Positions 34,991 through 44,322 of a stretch of 64,000 bases of DNA are shown one piece after another; the first letter of the stretch is position 1; each line of letters starts with the position of its first letter. Source of the DNA: RCIO01 sp965232405. Lineage in GTDB: Bacteria > Pseudomonadota > Alphaproteobacteria > Rhizobiales > Rhizobiaceae. The position numbers and the translations under genes were made by a program. The stretch lies in contig OZ246966.1 in assembly GCA_965232405.1 (NCBI GenBank), forward strand, positions 2,108,001-2,172,000, read 5' to 3'. Under the pieces are notes generated by a model. It ran no database searches, was not told where the DNA came from, and saw nothing but the letters and a program-made list of their open reading frames with translations.

Positions 34991-36889
34991 TCAGCCTTTG
35001 TCGCGCCCCGCCGATTCCGTCTTTTCCACCGCTGGTTTGTCGTCAGACTGCCTGTCTTCATCGGCTGTCTCGTCATCCTTGTCTTCGGTGCGGCGTCGAA
35101 AGCGTGTGGCGATAAATGCCCGGAGCCTCTCGGCGACCTCGCGGCCCGTCAGGAAGAGCGGCACTTGCGGGTTCTGGGCTTCGGGTTCGAGCGATACCCC
35201 GACCGTGACGACCTTGCCCTTGTCGTCCACCTCGCGGACGATCAGTTCGACCGGGCCCACGGCGACCCGGTCGGCATATTCGGCCTGACCGCCCAGCCGC
35301 GACGCCATCATCTCGGCGATGGTCATCTCCTCTTCCGCAGGGCGCAGCTCGATGCCGTAGGCCGACTGCAGATCGCCGACAGGGCGAGAGGGGTCGATGG
35401 CGAATGCGCCGAAAAACTCTTCATCGTCGACTTCGACCGGAGCAGGGCTTGCGAATAGCCGGTCAAGCAGCGGCGGATATCGTGATGAGATGAACAGATA
35501 GACATAGTCGCCGGCTCTCAGGCGGCCGGCGTACTGGTAGCGCATGGATTGGCCGTCACGAACGACCAGCGAAGGCCGCGCCCAGCGCGGTATGCGCTCG
35601 CCCTGTTCCACCGGGCTGCCGGGCACGACGCGATAGACGAGCAATTCGTGAAGCGCAGTGCCTGGCAGCTCGACTTCCAGTTTCTCGACCGGACCAATGC
35701 GCTGCGGCACAAGCAGGCCGAGACGCCGGGCGAGTGCGTTGATGGTCCAGCCCTGCACCAGAAGCGAAACCAGAACGATGATGAAGGCGACATTGAAAAT
35801 CGTACCGCCGCTTTCAAGGCCGCCGAGAAACGGGACGATGGCGAGCAGGATAGACACCGCTCCGCGCAGACCGACCCATGCGACAAAGGCGCTTTCGGAG
35901 CGCTGGAAATCGAAGGGCAGCAGGGTCAGCCAGACCGCGGCGGGACGAGCGATGAAAATGAGGAACAGAGCAAGTAGCACCGCCGGAATGGCGATGGCAG
36001 GAAATTGCGACGGCGTCGCAAGCAAGCCCAAAATGAGGAACATGATGATCTGGGCAAGCCAGGTCATTCCGTCCTGGAAGCGCCGGATCAACGGGGCTGC
36101 CTTCATCTGGCGGTTGCCGGCGTAGAGCCCGGCGACATAGGCCGCCAGGAAGCCGCTGCCGCCCAGTGCTCCGGTGACAGAAAAAACGAGCAGCGCCAGC
36201 GCAATGGTGAAGATCGGCACCAGCCCGCGTTCCATGTTCAGCCTGTTGACCAGGCCGACGATCATGACGCCGCCGCCATAGCCGGCGATCAGGCCGATGC
36301 CCATCTGCATGATGAAGTCGAGCAGGAAGCCAAGGCCGGCGGCCTCTCCCTCCGGCGCGATGAGCGCTTCGACCAGAGCAATTGTCAGGAAGATCGCCAT
36401 CGGATCGTTCGATCCCGATTCGATCTCAAGTGTCGCGCGCACCTTTTCGCGGATCGAGACGCCGCCGATGCGCAGCAGGAAAAACACCGCGGCAGCATCG
36501 GTGGAACCCACGATTGCGCCGAGCAGGAAGGATTCCAGCCAGGAAAAGCCGAGCAGCAAGCGCGCCGCCAGCCCAAAGAATGCGGCGGTCAGAACGACGC
36601 CGACGGTCGCGAGCGTCAGTGCCGGCCAGGCCGCTTGACGGAAGGACTGCAGCGACGTGCCGAAGCCGGAATCGAACAGGATAACCGCCAGCGCCAGCGA
36701 GCCGACGAAATAGGCAACCCCGGCATTGTCGAAATCGATCCCCAGCCCGTCGACCCCGGCCAGAAGGCCGATGCCGAGGAACAGAAGCAGCAATGGTGCG
36801 CCGAAGCGGAATGCCAGCAGACTCGAAAAGGCCGCCACCAGCACGAGGAGCGTGCCGACCAGCGTTACCAGATAGATCCATTCGAGCAT
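34991..36889 (-). CDS. cvrA: Potassium/proton antiporter, CvrA (NhaP2) type
   Basis: Inner-membrane monovalent cation antiporter of 632 residues. The first about 400 residues form a CPA1-type Na+/H+ exchanger domain with 12 to 13 hydrophobic helices, including IVGSTDAAAVFFLL with the conserved Asp and ESGSNDPMAIFLT. This is followed by an RCK_C-like domain (about 405-480, FLISSRYPPLLDRLF region) and a transporter-associated domain, then a charged tail rich in Lys/Asp. Inserted between pgk and gap, it is on their strand but has no metabolic tie to them. Confidence 0.9.
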   Translation of the reverse strand: MLEWIYLVTLVGTLLVLVAAFSSLLAFRFGAPLLLLFLGIGLLAGVDGLGIDFDNAGVAYFVGSLALAVILFDSGFGTSLQSFRQAAWPALTLATVGVVLTAAFFGLAARLLLGFSWLESFLLGAIVGSTDAAAVFFLLRIGGVSIREKVRATLEIESGSNDPMAIFLTIALVEALIAPEGEAAGLGFLLDFIMQMGIGLIAGYGGGVMIVGLVNRLNMERGLVPIFTIALALLVFSVTGALGGSGFLAAYVAGLYAGNRQMKAAPLIRRFQDGMTWLAQIIMFLILGLLATPSQFPAIAIPAVLLALFLIFIARPAAVWLTLLPFDFQRSESAFVAWVGLRGAVSILLAIVPFLGGLESGGTIFNVAFIIVLVSLLVQGWTINALARRLGLLVPQRIGPVEKLEVELPGTALHELLVYRVVPGSPVEQGERIPRWARPSLVVRDGQSMRYQYAGRLRAGDYVYLFISSRYPPLLDRLFASPAPVEVDDEEFFGAFAIDPSRPVGDLQSAYGIELRPAEEEMTIAEMMASRLGGQAEYADRVAVGPVELIVREVDDKGKVVTVGVSLEPEAQNPQVPLFLTGREVAERLRAFIATRFRRRTEDKDDETADEDRQSDDKPAVEKTESAGRDKG

Positions 36890-36990
36890 TGAGCAGGTTT
36901 CCGTTCACCCATGCGCCGCTTCGCATGGTCGCCAGGCGGAATATTGACGGAGCGACGGGCCACACTGCAAGTGCGTGAACGAGAAAGGCT

Positions 36991-37020
36991 TAAAGAAAAA
37001 GCCCGGCAAAACCGGGCTTT
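36991..37020 (-). terminator. Rho-independent terminator after gap
   Basis: A 9-bp perfect stem, AAAGCCCGG (36998-37006) and CCGGGCTTT (37012-37020), closes a 5-base loop; on the minus strand it is followed by a T-rich run (TTTTTCTTT). It ends gap transcription and insulates the downstream cvrA gene. Confidence 0.92.
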
Positions 37021-37047
37021 ATCTTGAAATTCGGCTGAAGGAGCGGG

Positions 37048-38058
37048 TCAGATGAGCTTGCTCATGGCAACCGCGGTGTCTCCCATGCGGTTGGAGAAGC
37101 CCCACTCATTGTCATACCAGCTCAGCACCGAGACGAAGTTGCCATCCATGACCTTGGTCTGGTCGAGCGCAACCGTTGAGGAGTGCGGATCGTGGTTGAA
37201 GTCGATCGAGACGTTCGGATCCGTGGTGCAGGCCAGAATACCTTTGAGGCGTCCGCCGGCTGCCTTGGTGAGCGCGCCGTTGATGTCATCCACCGTTACC
37301 GACTTCGACGAGACGAACTTGAAGTCGACCAGCGAAACATTGGGGGTGGGCACGCGCACCGAAATACCGTCCAGCTTTCCCTTGAGCTCGGGAATGACCA
37401 GGCCGATCGCTTTGGCCGCACCGGTCGAGGTGGGGATCTGGCTCATTGCGGCGGCGCGGGCGCGATAAAGGTCCTTGTGCATCGTGTCCAGCGTCGGCTG
37501 GTCGCCCGTATAGGAGTGGATGGTGGTCATCATGCCGCGTTCGATGCCGAACTCGGTGTGAAGCACGTCGACCAGCGGCGCCAGGCAGTTGGTGGTGCAG
37601 GACGCATTGGAGACGACCAGGTCGTCCTTGGTCAGCGTGTCGTGATTGACGCCATAAACGATGGTCTTGTCGGCGCCCGAGGCGGGAGCGGACACCAGAA
37701 CGCGCTTGGCGCCGGCTTCCAGATGGGCGACGGCCTTTTCCTTCGCGGTGAAGATGCCGGTGCATTCCATCGCGATGTCGACGCCGAGTTCTTTCCACGG
37801 CAGCTTGGCCGGGTCGCGCTCGGCCAGCACCTTGAAGCTGTCGCCGCCATCGATCTTGATCGTGTCGCCATCGACCTCGACCGCGCGCGGGAAGCGGCCG
37901 TGCACGCTATCGTAGCGCATCAGATGGGCATTGGTTTCGACCGGGCCGAGATCGTTGATGGCGACCACATCGATGTCCGTGCGGCCGGATTCATAGATGG
38001 CGCGGACGATGTTGCGGCCGATGCGGCCAAATCCGTTGATGGCAACTCTGACGGTCAT
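37048..38058 (-). CDS. gap: Glyceraldehyde-3-phosphate dehydrogenase, type I
   Basis: NAD(P)-dependent GAPDH of 336 residues, ATG 38058 behind GAGGAGA. MTVRVAINGFGRIGRN is the Rossmann start; the catalytic Cys154 is in NASCTTNCLAP and His181 follows in TTIHSYTGDQ. The terminator at 36991-37020 ends its transcript. Sits between tkt and pgk, as in other Rhizobiales. The GPVETNAHLMRYDSVHGRF region is of the type found in Calvin-cycle-capable proteobacteria, but no cbb genes are present. Confidence 0.96.
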   Translation of the reverse strand: MTVRVAINGFGRIGRNIVRAIYESGRTDIDVVAINDLGPVETNAHLMRYDSVHGRFPRAVEVDGDTIKIDGGDSFKVLAERDPAKLPWKELGVDIAMECTGIFTAKEKAVAHLEAGAKRVLVSAPASGADKTIVYGVNHDTLTKDDLVVSNASCTTNCLAPLVDVLHTEFGIERGMMTTIHSYTGDQPTLDTMHKDLYRARAAAMSQIPTSTGAAKAIGLVIPELKGKLDGISVRVPTPNVSLVDFKFVSSKSVTVDDINGALTKAAGGRLKGILACTTDPNVSIDFNHDPHSSTVALDQTKVMDGNFVSVLSWYDNEWGFSNRMGDTAVAMSKLI

Positions 38059-38211
38059 GCGACAAGTCTCCTCGGGGTCGTTCAATGCTGGGCGGATGAG
38101 CCCCGCGCGGGCGGGCACGCCCTCATAGCGGCGGCGTCGCCAAGAATCCAGCGGGACTGCGACAAAAGCGTTGGTACAGCGCCCGTCCTGGGAACGACGG
38201 ACGCCTGAAGA

Positions 38212-40206
38212 TCAGGCTTCGTCGCCCAGTTCTTCCGTTGCAGCCTTCACGACGGCTTCCGCGGTGATGCCGAAATGCTCGTAGAGCTCCTTGTAAGGTC
38301 CGCTGGCGCCGAAGCTCGACATGCCAATGAATGTGCCGTCAGTGCCGATGAACCGGTCCCAGCCCTGCCTGACGCCGGCCTCGACCGCGATGCGCACGGG
38401 TGCGGTACCAATGACGGCAGCCTGATACTCGGCGCTCTGACGCGCAAAGAGTTCGAAGGACGGCACGCTGACAACGCGGGTTGGCACGCCGGACTTCTCC
38501 AGTTCTTCGCGCGCGGCAACCGCAATCTCGACTTCCGAGCCGCTGGCGAAGATCGTCACCTTGGCGTCGTCGGACGCCATCCTCAATTCGTAGGCGCCCA
38601 GCGCGCACAGGTTGTCTTCGGTGTGGTCGGTGCGCACCGCCGGAAGGTTCTGGCGTGTCAGCGCAAGCGTCGAAGGCGCATCGGTGCTCTTGATTGCGAG
38701 TTGCCAGCATTCGGCGGCTTCCACCGCGTCGGCCGGGCGGAAGACCAGATGGTTGGGAATGCAGCGCAGTGCTGCAAGGTGCTCCACCGGCTGATGGGTC
38801 GGGCCGTCTTCGCCAAGCCCGATGGAATCGTGCGTCATGACGAAGATCGAGCGGATGCCCATGAGCGAGGCAAGCCGCATGGCTGGCCGTGCATAGTCGG
38901 AAAAGGTCAGGAATGTGCCGCCATAAGGGATCAACCCGCCATGCAGCGTCATGCCGTTGATGGCAGCAGCCATGCCATGTTCGCGAATACCGTAGTGGAC
39001 ATAGCGGCCGGAATAGTCGCCCGGGCCAATCGGCTTGGTCTGGCTGGTCTTGGTGTTGTTCGACCCGGTCAGGTCGGCAGAGCCGCCAATCGTTTCCGGT
39101 ACCGCGCCATTGATGACCTCAAGCGCCATCTCGGATGATTTGCGCGTGGCGACGGCCGGTTGTTCCTCCACCAGCTTCTTCTTGTAGTCGGCAATTGCCT
39201 GATCGAATTCCGCCGGTAGTTCGCCGGCCATGCGACGTTCGAACTCGGAGCGCAGTTCGCTCTCGCTGTCCGCCAGCCGCTGTTCCCACGCTTTGCGTTC
39301 CTTTGCCGAACGCAGGCCGGCAAGTCGCCAGTCGTCGAGAACATCGGAGGGAACGACAAAGGGAGCGGCGTCCCAGTCAAGTGCCTTGCGCGTCGCTGCG
39401 ATCTCGTCGTCACCCAGCGGCGAGCCATGCACCTTGGCAGTGCCGGCCTTGGTCGGCGCGCCAAATCCGATCGTGGTGCGGCAAGCAATCATGGTCGGCT
39501 TGTCGGAGCCGCGGGCCTTTTCGATCGCCTCGGCGATGGCGTCCGGGTCGTGCCCGTCGCAGTGGAGGGCGTTCCAGCCGGCAGCCTCGAAGCGCTTCAC
39601 CTGATCGGTCGAGTCGGCCAGCGACACAGCGCCGTCAATCGAGATGCGATTGTCGTCCCACATCACGATCAGCTTGTTGAGCTTGAGATGCCCGGCGAGC
39701 GTGATCGCTTCCTGGCTGATGCCTTCCATCAGGCAGCCGTCGCCCGCCAGCACATAGGTGTGGTGATCGACGAGGTCGTCGCCGAAGCGGGCGTTGAGAA
39801 TGCGCTCCGCAAGCGCCATGCCGACACCGTTCGCCAGACCCTGGCCGAGCGGGCCTGTCGTCGTCTCGATGCCCGCGGCATGTCCCCATTCGGGGTGCCC
39901 GGCCGTGCGCGAGCCCAACTGGCGGAAGTTCTTGATCTCGTCGAGCGTGATGTCCTCGTAACCGAGCAGATAAAGCAGGGAATAGAGAAGCATCGAGCCA
40001 TGACCGGCCGACAGGACGAAACGGTCACGATCCGCCCAGTCCGGCTGCTTGGGGTCATGCGTCATGAAGCGGGTGAACAGCACCGTCGCAATGTCCGCTG
40101 CGCCCATTGGCAAGCCGGGGTGGCCGGAATTGGCCGCCTGGACCGCGTCCATGGAAAGAAAGCGGATGGCGTTTGCCATCCGGTCATGCTTGTCGCGTGA
40201 GATCAT
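38212..40206 (-). CDS. tkt: Transketolase
   Basis: Thiamine diphosphate enzyme of the pentose phosphate pathway, 664 residues from ATG 40206. N-terminal DAVQAANSGHPGLPMGAADI and GDGCLMEGISQEA (the ThDP motif GDG) are present, as are the central GIREHGMAAAINGM and the C-terminal GWDRFIGTDG. Upstream (267 bp) is the divergent DUF4164-zapA pair. ThDP cofactor supply may connect it to the thiamine genes at 43-47 kb, but no shared regulation is visible. Confidence 0.96.
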   Translation of the reverse strand: MISRDKHDRMANAIRFLSMDAVQAANSGHPGLPMGAADIATVLFTRFMTHDPKQPDWADRDRFVLSAGHGSMLLYSLLYLLGYEDITLDEIKNFRQLGSRTAGHPEWGHAAGIETTTGPLGQGLANGVGMALAERILNARFGDDLVDHHTYVLAGDGCLMEGISQEAITLAGHLKLNKLIVMWDDNRISIDGAVSLADSTDQVKRFEAAGWNALHCDGHDPDAIAEAIEKARGSDKPTMIACRTTIGFGAPTKAGTAKVHGSPLGDDEIAATRKALDWDAAPFVVPSDVLDDWRLAGLRSAKERKAWEQRLADSESELRSEFERRMAGELPAEFDQAIADYKKKLVEEQPAVATRKSSEMALEVINGAVPETIGGSADLTGSNNTKTSQTKPIGPGDYSGRYVHYGIREHGMAAAINGMTLHGGLIPYGGTFLTFSDYARPAMRLASLMGIRSIFVMTHDSIGLGEDGPTHQPVEHLAALRCIPNHLVFRPADAVEAAECWQLAIKSTDAPSTLALTRQNLPAVRTDHTEDNLCALGAYELRMASDDAKVTIFASGSEVEIAVAAREELEKSGVPTRVVSVPSFELFARQSAEYQAAVIGTAPVRIAVEAGVRQGWDRFIGTDGTFIGMSSFGASGPYKELYEHFGITAEAVVKAATEELGDEA

Positions 40207-40268
40207 TTTTCGCCCGTTGATAAGCCCAAGACCGCGGCGCGCTTGGTGCCGCCCGGAAAAGCAGGCGA

Positions 40269-40296
40269 GACATAACAGGTGCCGCCCCCGAGTCAA
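40269..40296 (-). promoter_or_regulatory. Possible promoter for tkt
   Basis: Minus strand TTGACT (40296-40291) and TATGTC (40274-40269) are 16 bases apart, 63 bp upstream of the tkt ATG. The -35 word is a near-consensus match; the -10 word matches only in its first half. It is the best candidate in the 267-bp divergent spacer, which holds no other feature I can name. Confidence 0.38.
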
Positions 40297-40473
40297 CAAA
40301 GCGGGCGGGGGTTACCCCGGGATAGCAAAATTCCGCCATTTCGCGGGTGCAAGAACGCGGGGGAAAGCGATGGGCGCTTGGTTGACTGGCGGTTCACACG
40401 ATGCCTAATCTTTCGCGCCTAACGGCCTGCCACCACGGCATGATTCCAGCCATGCTCCGTCCGGAAACGCGCC

Positions 40474-40746
40474 ATGTCCAGTGAACCGACGCTGAGGGAA
40501 GTGATCGCCCGCCTGGGCAAGGCGATCGATTCGCTGGAAGAGGTGGCGGGCGCCCGAGCCGAACAGGACCGGGATTCGGAAGAAGCCGAAGCCGAGGTTC
40601 AGCGGCTCAATGCAGACCGCGCGAAGCTTGCGCAGGAACTCGATTCATCCGAGGCGAGGTCCGAGCGGCTTGCAGACGCCAACAAGGAAGTTTCGCGGCG
40701 TCTCGTGACCGCAATGGAGACAATCCGGGCGGTTCTGGACAGGTAG
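40474..40746 (+). CDS. DUF4164 family protein
   Basis: A 90-residue, almost entirely helical, charged protein (MSSEPTLREVIARLG, then a coiled-coil-like stretch AEAEVQRLNADRAKLAQEL). DUF4164 proteins regularly precede zapA in Rhizobiales; function unknown, probably a coiled-coil partner in cell division. It is 19 bp upstream of zapA on the same strand, so probably co-transcribed. Confidence 0.82.
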   Translation: MSSEPTLREVIARLGKAIDSLEEVAGARAEQDRDSEEAEAEVQRLNADRAKLAQELDSSEARSERLADANKEVSRRLVTAMETIRAVLDR

Positions 40747-40765
40747 TTCGAGGATTGAAGCTGCG

Positions 40766-41131
40766 ATGGCGCAGGTGACTGTAACGATTGACGGCAAGCA
40801 GTACCGCATGGCCTGCGACGAAGGGCAGGAGGAGCATCTCATCGACCTAGCGCAGCGTTTCGATCGCTACGTGGCTCATCTGAAGGATTCGTTTGGTGAA
40901 ATCGGCGACCAGCGCATCACGGTGATGTCCGGCATCATGGTGATGGACGAACTGGCTGAACTCCAGAAGCGGGTGCTCGGCATGGAGAGCGAGATCGCAA
41001 CGCTGCGCAAGACGCGCGACGACGCGCTCGCCAAGGCTGACAAGAACGACGCCACGCTTGTCGGTGCGCTGTCGCATCTGGCCGAACGTATGGAGTCGCT
41101 GGCCGAAAAACTGGCAGTCAAGCGCGGCTAG
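40766..41131 (+). CDS. zapA: Cell division protein ZapA
   Basis: FtsZ-associated protein that cross-links FtsZ filaments at midcell, 121 residues. The N-terminal domain VTVTIDGKQYRMACDEGQEEHLIDLAQRFDRYV-type sequence is typical of ZapA; the C-terminal half is a long coiled coil. Unlike in many relatives, no 6S RNA gene or folate-ligase gene follows: the stop codon overlaps the stop codon of the convergent GNAT gene (41128-41131). Confidence 0.9.
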   Translation: MAQVTVTIDGKQYRMACDEGQEEHLIDLAQRFDRYVAHLKDSFGEIGDQRITVMSGIMVMDELAELQKRVLGMESEIATLRKTRDDALAKADKNDATLVGALSHLAERMESLAEKLAVKRG

Positions 41132-41601
41132 AGAGCCAACACAAGTTTCGGCAGAAAACGCCCGGGAATTGAATCCGACGGTATTTCGCCGGCATCGATT
41201 GCACCACAGCGTCTGTAGAAGGGTGCGGCATCTGGATCGGCTCCGATCTCCAGCGATGTTGCACCCTGTTCGGCGGCAGAGCGCGCCGCCCAATCCAGCA
41301 GCCTCTTGCCGAGCCCTCGCCGCATGAAGAGCGGGTCGACAAACAGCTTTTCCAGATGCCAGTTTCCGCCTTCCTCGCCGATTTCCGCCATTGCGGCCAG
41401 GGTGCCTTCGACGGTTGCGACACGGACAAGATGCCCGGCAATGGCGGCCTCCGAAACCGTTAGTTCCTCCCGGCAGGCTGCCATGAAGGCCTCGTCATAA
41501 CCCCAATGCGCTTTCGAGCGCAGGCACAGTTCGGTGAGGGCTGTGGCTTCGCCCGGCTTGGCGGCGCGGAGGGTGATGCGAATGTCATGATCGCCGGACA
41601 T
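41128..41601 (-). CDS. GNAT family N-acetyltransferase
   Basis: A 157-residue acetyl-CoA dependent acetyltransferase with the GNAT fold: LEKLFVDPLFMRRGLGKRLL is motif A with the RxxGxG/A pyrophosphate loop (MRRGLG). N-terminal RITLRAAKPGEATALTELC is typical. It is the last gene of the minus-strand group thiN-ABC-F-GNAT (3-bp gap from the ABC-F gene). Substrate unknown. Confidence 0.85.
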   Translation of the reverse strand: MSGDHDIRITLRAAKPGEATALTELCLRSKAHWGYDEAFMAACREELTVSEAAIAGHLVRVATVEGTLAAMAEIGEEGGNWHLEKLFVDPLFMRRGLGKRLLDWAARSAAEQGATSLEIGADPDAAPFYRRCGAIDAGEIPSDSIPGRFLPKLVLAL

Positions 41602-41604
41602 CGC

Positions 41605-43425
41605 TCAGCCGCCTTCAACTTCCTCGCGTAGCATTTCCAGTTCCAGCCATTCTTCTTCCATCGCGGCTAGCTTCGCGCGCTCGGCGTCCAGCCGGGCTGC
41701 AGTGTCGGCGAAGGCCTTTGGATCCTTCGCATAAAGGTCGGGGTCGGCCAGCCTTGCTTCGAGCTTGCCGATTGTGACGCTCACTGCTTCCATCTGGCCA
41801 GGCAGGTTCTCCAGCGCGTATTTCTGCTTGTAGGAGAGTTTGTTGCTGCCGGTTCGCGGCTTTTCGGCCTTCGCGGGTTTTTCCCTCGCGGAACCACCCT
41901 TGGCCGACCCGGCTTGCTGTCGCGCGGTGATGCCTGCTGCGCCGCGCTGGGCAAGCATGTCGGCATAGCCGCCGGCATATTCAGTCCAGCGGCCGTCACC
42001 TTCAGGCACCAGAATGCTGGTGACTGTTCGGTCGAGGAAGTCACGATCGTGGCTGACCAGAATGACCGTGCCTGGATATCCGGACACAAACTCCTGCAAG
42101 AGGTCGAGCGTTTCCATGTCGAGGTCGTTGGTCGGCTCGTCGAGTACTAGAAGGTTGGCGCGTCTGGCGAGAATGCGGGCCAGCGCCAGCCGCGCCTTTT
42201 CGCCTCCTGACAGTTCGCGAACCGGCGAGCGCGCCTGCTCTGGCTTGAACAGGAAGTCCTTCATGTAGGAAGCAACGTGCTTAGGCTTGCCGTTGACTGA
42301 TATCTGGTCGCCGGCGCCGCGCGTCAGATAGTGGGCCACGGTTTCGGCCGGGTCCGGCAGGTCGCGGTGCTGGTCGAGCGTGGCGATTTCCAGATTGGCG
42401 CCCAGCCGGACGGTTCCGGCATCCGGCTCCATCGAACCGGTCAGCAGTTTCAGCAGCGTCGTCTTGCCGACGCCGTTCGGTCCGACGAGACCCAGCCGGT
42501 CGCCGCGTGCGACGCGGATCGAGAAATCGCGGACAATCGCGCGTTCGCCGTAGCTCTTCGCAATCGTCTTGGCTTCGATCACCAGCTTGCCGGATTCCGT
42601 AGCGTCGGACGCTGCAAGTGCGGCCACGCCTTCCGGCCCGCGATGGCTGCGATGGCGCTCGCGCATCGCCTGCAACTCGCCCAGGCGGCGCATGTTGCGC
42701 TTGCGGCGCGCGGTGACGCCATAACGCAGCCAGTGCTCCTCGCGCACGATCTGGCGGCCGAGTTTGTGCTGATCGCGCTCTTCCTCTTCCAGAACCTTGT
42801 CGCGCCACTCCTCGAATGCGCCGAAACCCTTTTCCAGCCGCCGCGCCTCGCCCCGGTCGAGCCAGACCGTCGCTTTCGAGACACGTTCCAGAAACCGCCG
42901 GTCATGCGAGATCACGACGACTGCAGAAGGCGAGCGCATGAGTTCGCCTTCCAGCCATTCTATGGTCGCCAGGTCGAGATGGTTGGTTGGTTCGTCCAGC
43001 AGCAGAATGTCCGGATTTGGGGCCAGCACACGGGCGATCGCCGCGCGCCTGCCTTCACCTCCCGAAAGCGTTGCCGGGTCCTCGCTGCCGGTCAGGCCTA
43101 GCCCGTCTAGCAGGTAGTCGGCCCGGTTCTGGTCGTCAGCTGGACCAAGACCCGCCACCACATAGTCGCGCACTGAGGCGAAGCCGGTCGTGTCCGGCGC
43201 TTGTGGCAGATAGCGGATCGTTGCAGTCGGCTGCCGGAACACCCTCCCGTCCTGCGGCTCGATCATTCCGGCGGCGATCTTGAGCAAAGTCGATTTGCCC
43301 GATCCGTTGCGCCCGACGAGTGCGATGCGTTCGCCCGCGGATACGGAAAGTGCCGCGCCGTCGAGCAACCGTTCGCTGCCGAAGGACAGGCGGATATCGT
43401 CCAGCTGGAGAAGCGGTGGTGCCAA
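41605..43425 (-). CDS. uup: ABC-F family ATPase (Uup-like)
   Basis: Soluble protein with two ABC ATPase domains and no membrane domain, 606 residues. Domain 1 has Walker A GRNGSGKSTLL and signature LSGGEGRR; domain 2 has GPNGVGKTTLL and LSGGEKARLALARIL, and a Lys/Ala-rich linker leads to a C-terminal coiled coil (about 540-600), the layout of Uup, which acts on ribosomes and affects transposon excision and replication-related phenotypes. Located directly after thiN on the same strand. Confidence 0.87.
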   Translation of the reverse strand: MAPPLLQLDDIRLSFGSERLLDGAALSVSAGERIALVGRNGSGKSTLLKIAAGMIEPQDGRVFRQPTATIRYLPQAPDTTGFASVRDYVVAGLGPADDQNRADYLLDGLGLTGSEDPATLSGGEGRRAAIARVLAPNPDILLLDEPTNHLDLATIEWLEGELMRSPSAVVVISHDRRFLERVSKATVWLDRGEARRLEKGFGAFEEWRDKVLEEEERDQHKLGRQIVREEHWLRYGVTARRKRNMRRLGELQAMRERHRSHRGPEGVAALAASDATESGKLVIEAKTIAKSYGERAIVRDFSIRVARGDRLGLVGPNGVGKTTLLKLLTGSMEPDAGTVRLGANLEIATLDQHRDLPDPAETVAHYLTRGAGDQISVNGKPKHVASYMKDFLFKPEQARSPVRELSGGEKARLALARILARRANLLVLDEPTNDLDMETLDLLQEFVSGYPGTVILVSHDRDFLDRTVTSILVPEGDGRWTEYAGGYADMLAQRGAAGITARQQAGSAKGGSAREKPAKAEKPRTGSNKLSYKQKYALENLPGQMEAVSVTIGKLEARLADPDLYAKDPKAFADTAARLDAERAKLAAMEEEWLELEMLREEVEGG

Positions 43426-43427
43426 GG

Positions 43428-44072
43428 TCAGCGGGGCTCCCCGCCAGGGTGCGCGATCAGCATGGCACGTCCTGTTTCGAGGCTCGCCTCAAGCGTGCCA
43501 GTCACCTCATTGGACATGGTCAGCGACGAGCCGAACGGGACGTGGCGCTTCTCAAGCGGCCATTTCACGCCCCTGAGTGTCAGACCGGTCAGATCACCGA
43601 AGCCTATTACCGAGAACAGCGTACCATTCGCATAGTCAAACTCGGCGGTCTTGCCCGGCAGCAGGGGGCGGCCTTCGGTCTTGCCGCTGGACAACAGCAC
43701 GCCCATGCCGGTCTCGGCCATGCGCATGGCGACGCTCAGATGCAGGAATTCGTGGTCGGCGCGCTCGCCACCGAATGCGCCGGCAATGACGAGGCCGGTT
43801 GCGCCGCGCTCGATCGCTGCGTCGATGGCGATTTCTCCGTCGGTCACGTCCTTCTCATGCGAAAATCGGGCCACAGGAATGTCCGCATGCTGCGCAATAT
43901 GCGCCTCGGTGGCGGAATCGAAATCGCCAGCCCACAGTTCCGGTACGACGTCGAGCGCCGCCGCGTGACGGATACCGGAGTCGGCGGCGATGACGCGCGA
44001 TCCTGCAATCTGCGTGCGCAGGCGCGGCGTTACGGTCAAGTCGCCGCCAAGAAGGATCGTGAATGTGCTCAT
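43428..44072 (-). CDS. thiN: Thiamine pyrophosphokinase
   Basis: Transfers pyrophosphate from ATP to thiamine, making the cofactor TPP in the cytosol. 214 residues from ATG 44072, with the ThiN-like blocks VIAADSGIRHAAAL, DFDSATEAH and KDVTDGEIAIDAAIERGATG, and VIGFGDLTGLTLRGVKWPL near the end. Two bases upstream of the ABC-F gene. It is divergent from the TPP-riboswitch-led thiBPQ operon, so salvage and phosphorylation of thiamine are encoded side by side. Confidence 0.92.
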   Translation of the reverse strand: MSTFTILLGGDLTVTPRLRTQIAGSRVIAADSGIRHAAALDVVPELWAGDFDSATEAHIAQHADIPVARFSHEKDVTDGEIAIDAAIERGATGLVIAGAFGGERADHEFLHLSVAMRMAETGMGVLLSSGKTEGRPLLPGKTAEFDYANGTLFSVIGFGDLTGLTLRGVKWPLEKRHVPFGSSLTMSNEVTGTLEASLETGRAMLIAHPGGEPR

Positions 44073-44170
44073 CGGCGCGCTCCTATCACGCTCAGTTGGC
44101 GGTGTGGAAGCGGTCTGACTCAAAACGACCCGGTTGCCAGCGCGATGCGAAGGCCCTAATTGTGACGGTG

Positions 44171-44272
44171 CTCTAACGGGGTGCCGGACTTTGTTCCGGC
44201 TGAGAGGCGAAGGGGAAACCCGGCCAACCCGATGAACCTGATCCGGTTTGTACCGGCGGAGGGATTAGACGC
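44171..44272 (+). ncRNA. TPP riboswitch (THI element)
   Basis: The leader upstream of thiB carries the conserved TPP aptamer parts: the P1 strand with ACGGGGTGC, the J-loop CTGAGA at 44200-44205, ACCTGATCC at about 44236-44244 and the closing GGCGGAGGGA at about 44255-44264. TPP binding should shut down expression of the importer genes. A terminator or anti-ribosome-binding hairpin is not evident in the 50 bases to the ATG, so control is probably by sequestering the start. Confidence 0.95.
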
Positions 44273-44322
44273 TTTGCCAAAGGCGCCGATTCCCGATCAA
44301 CGATGGAACAAGGAGGCGCCGA

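Noticed and set aside
40301..40325. Palindrome GGGG-GTTA-CCCC in the tkt/DUF4164 spacer
   Set aside because: Short 5-bp stem with no T run and no matching context; not distinguishable from chance in GC-rich DNA.
40747..41131. 6S RNA gene next to zapA
   Set aside because: There is no room: zapA directly overlaps the next gene, and no 6S-like hairpin was seen.
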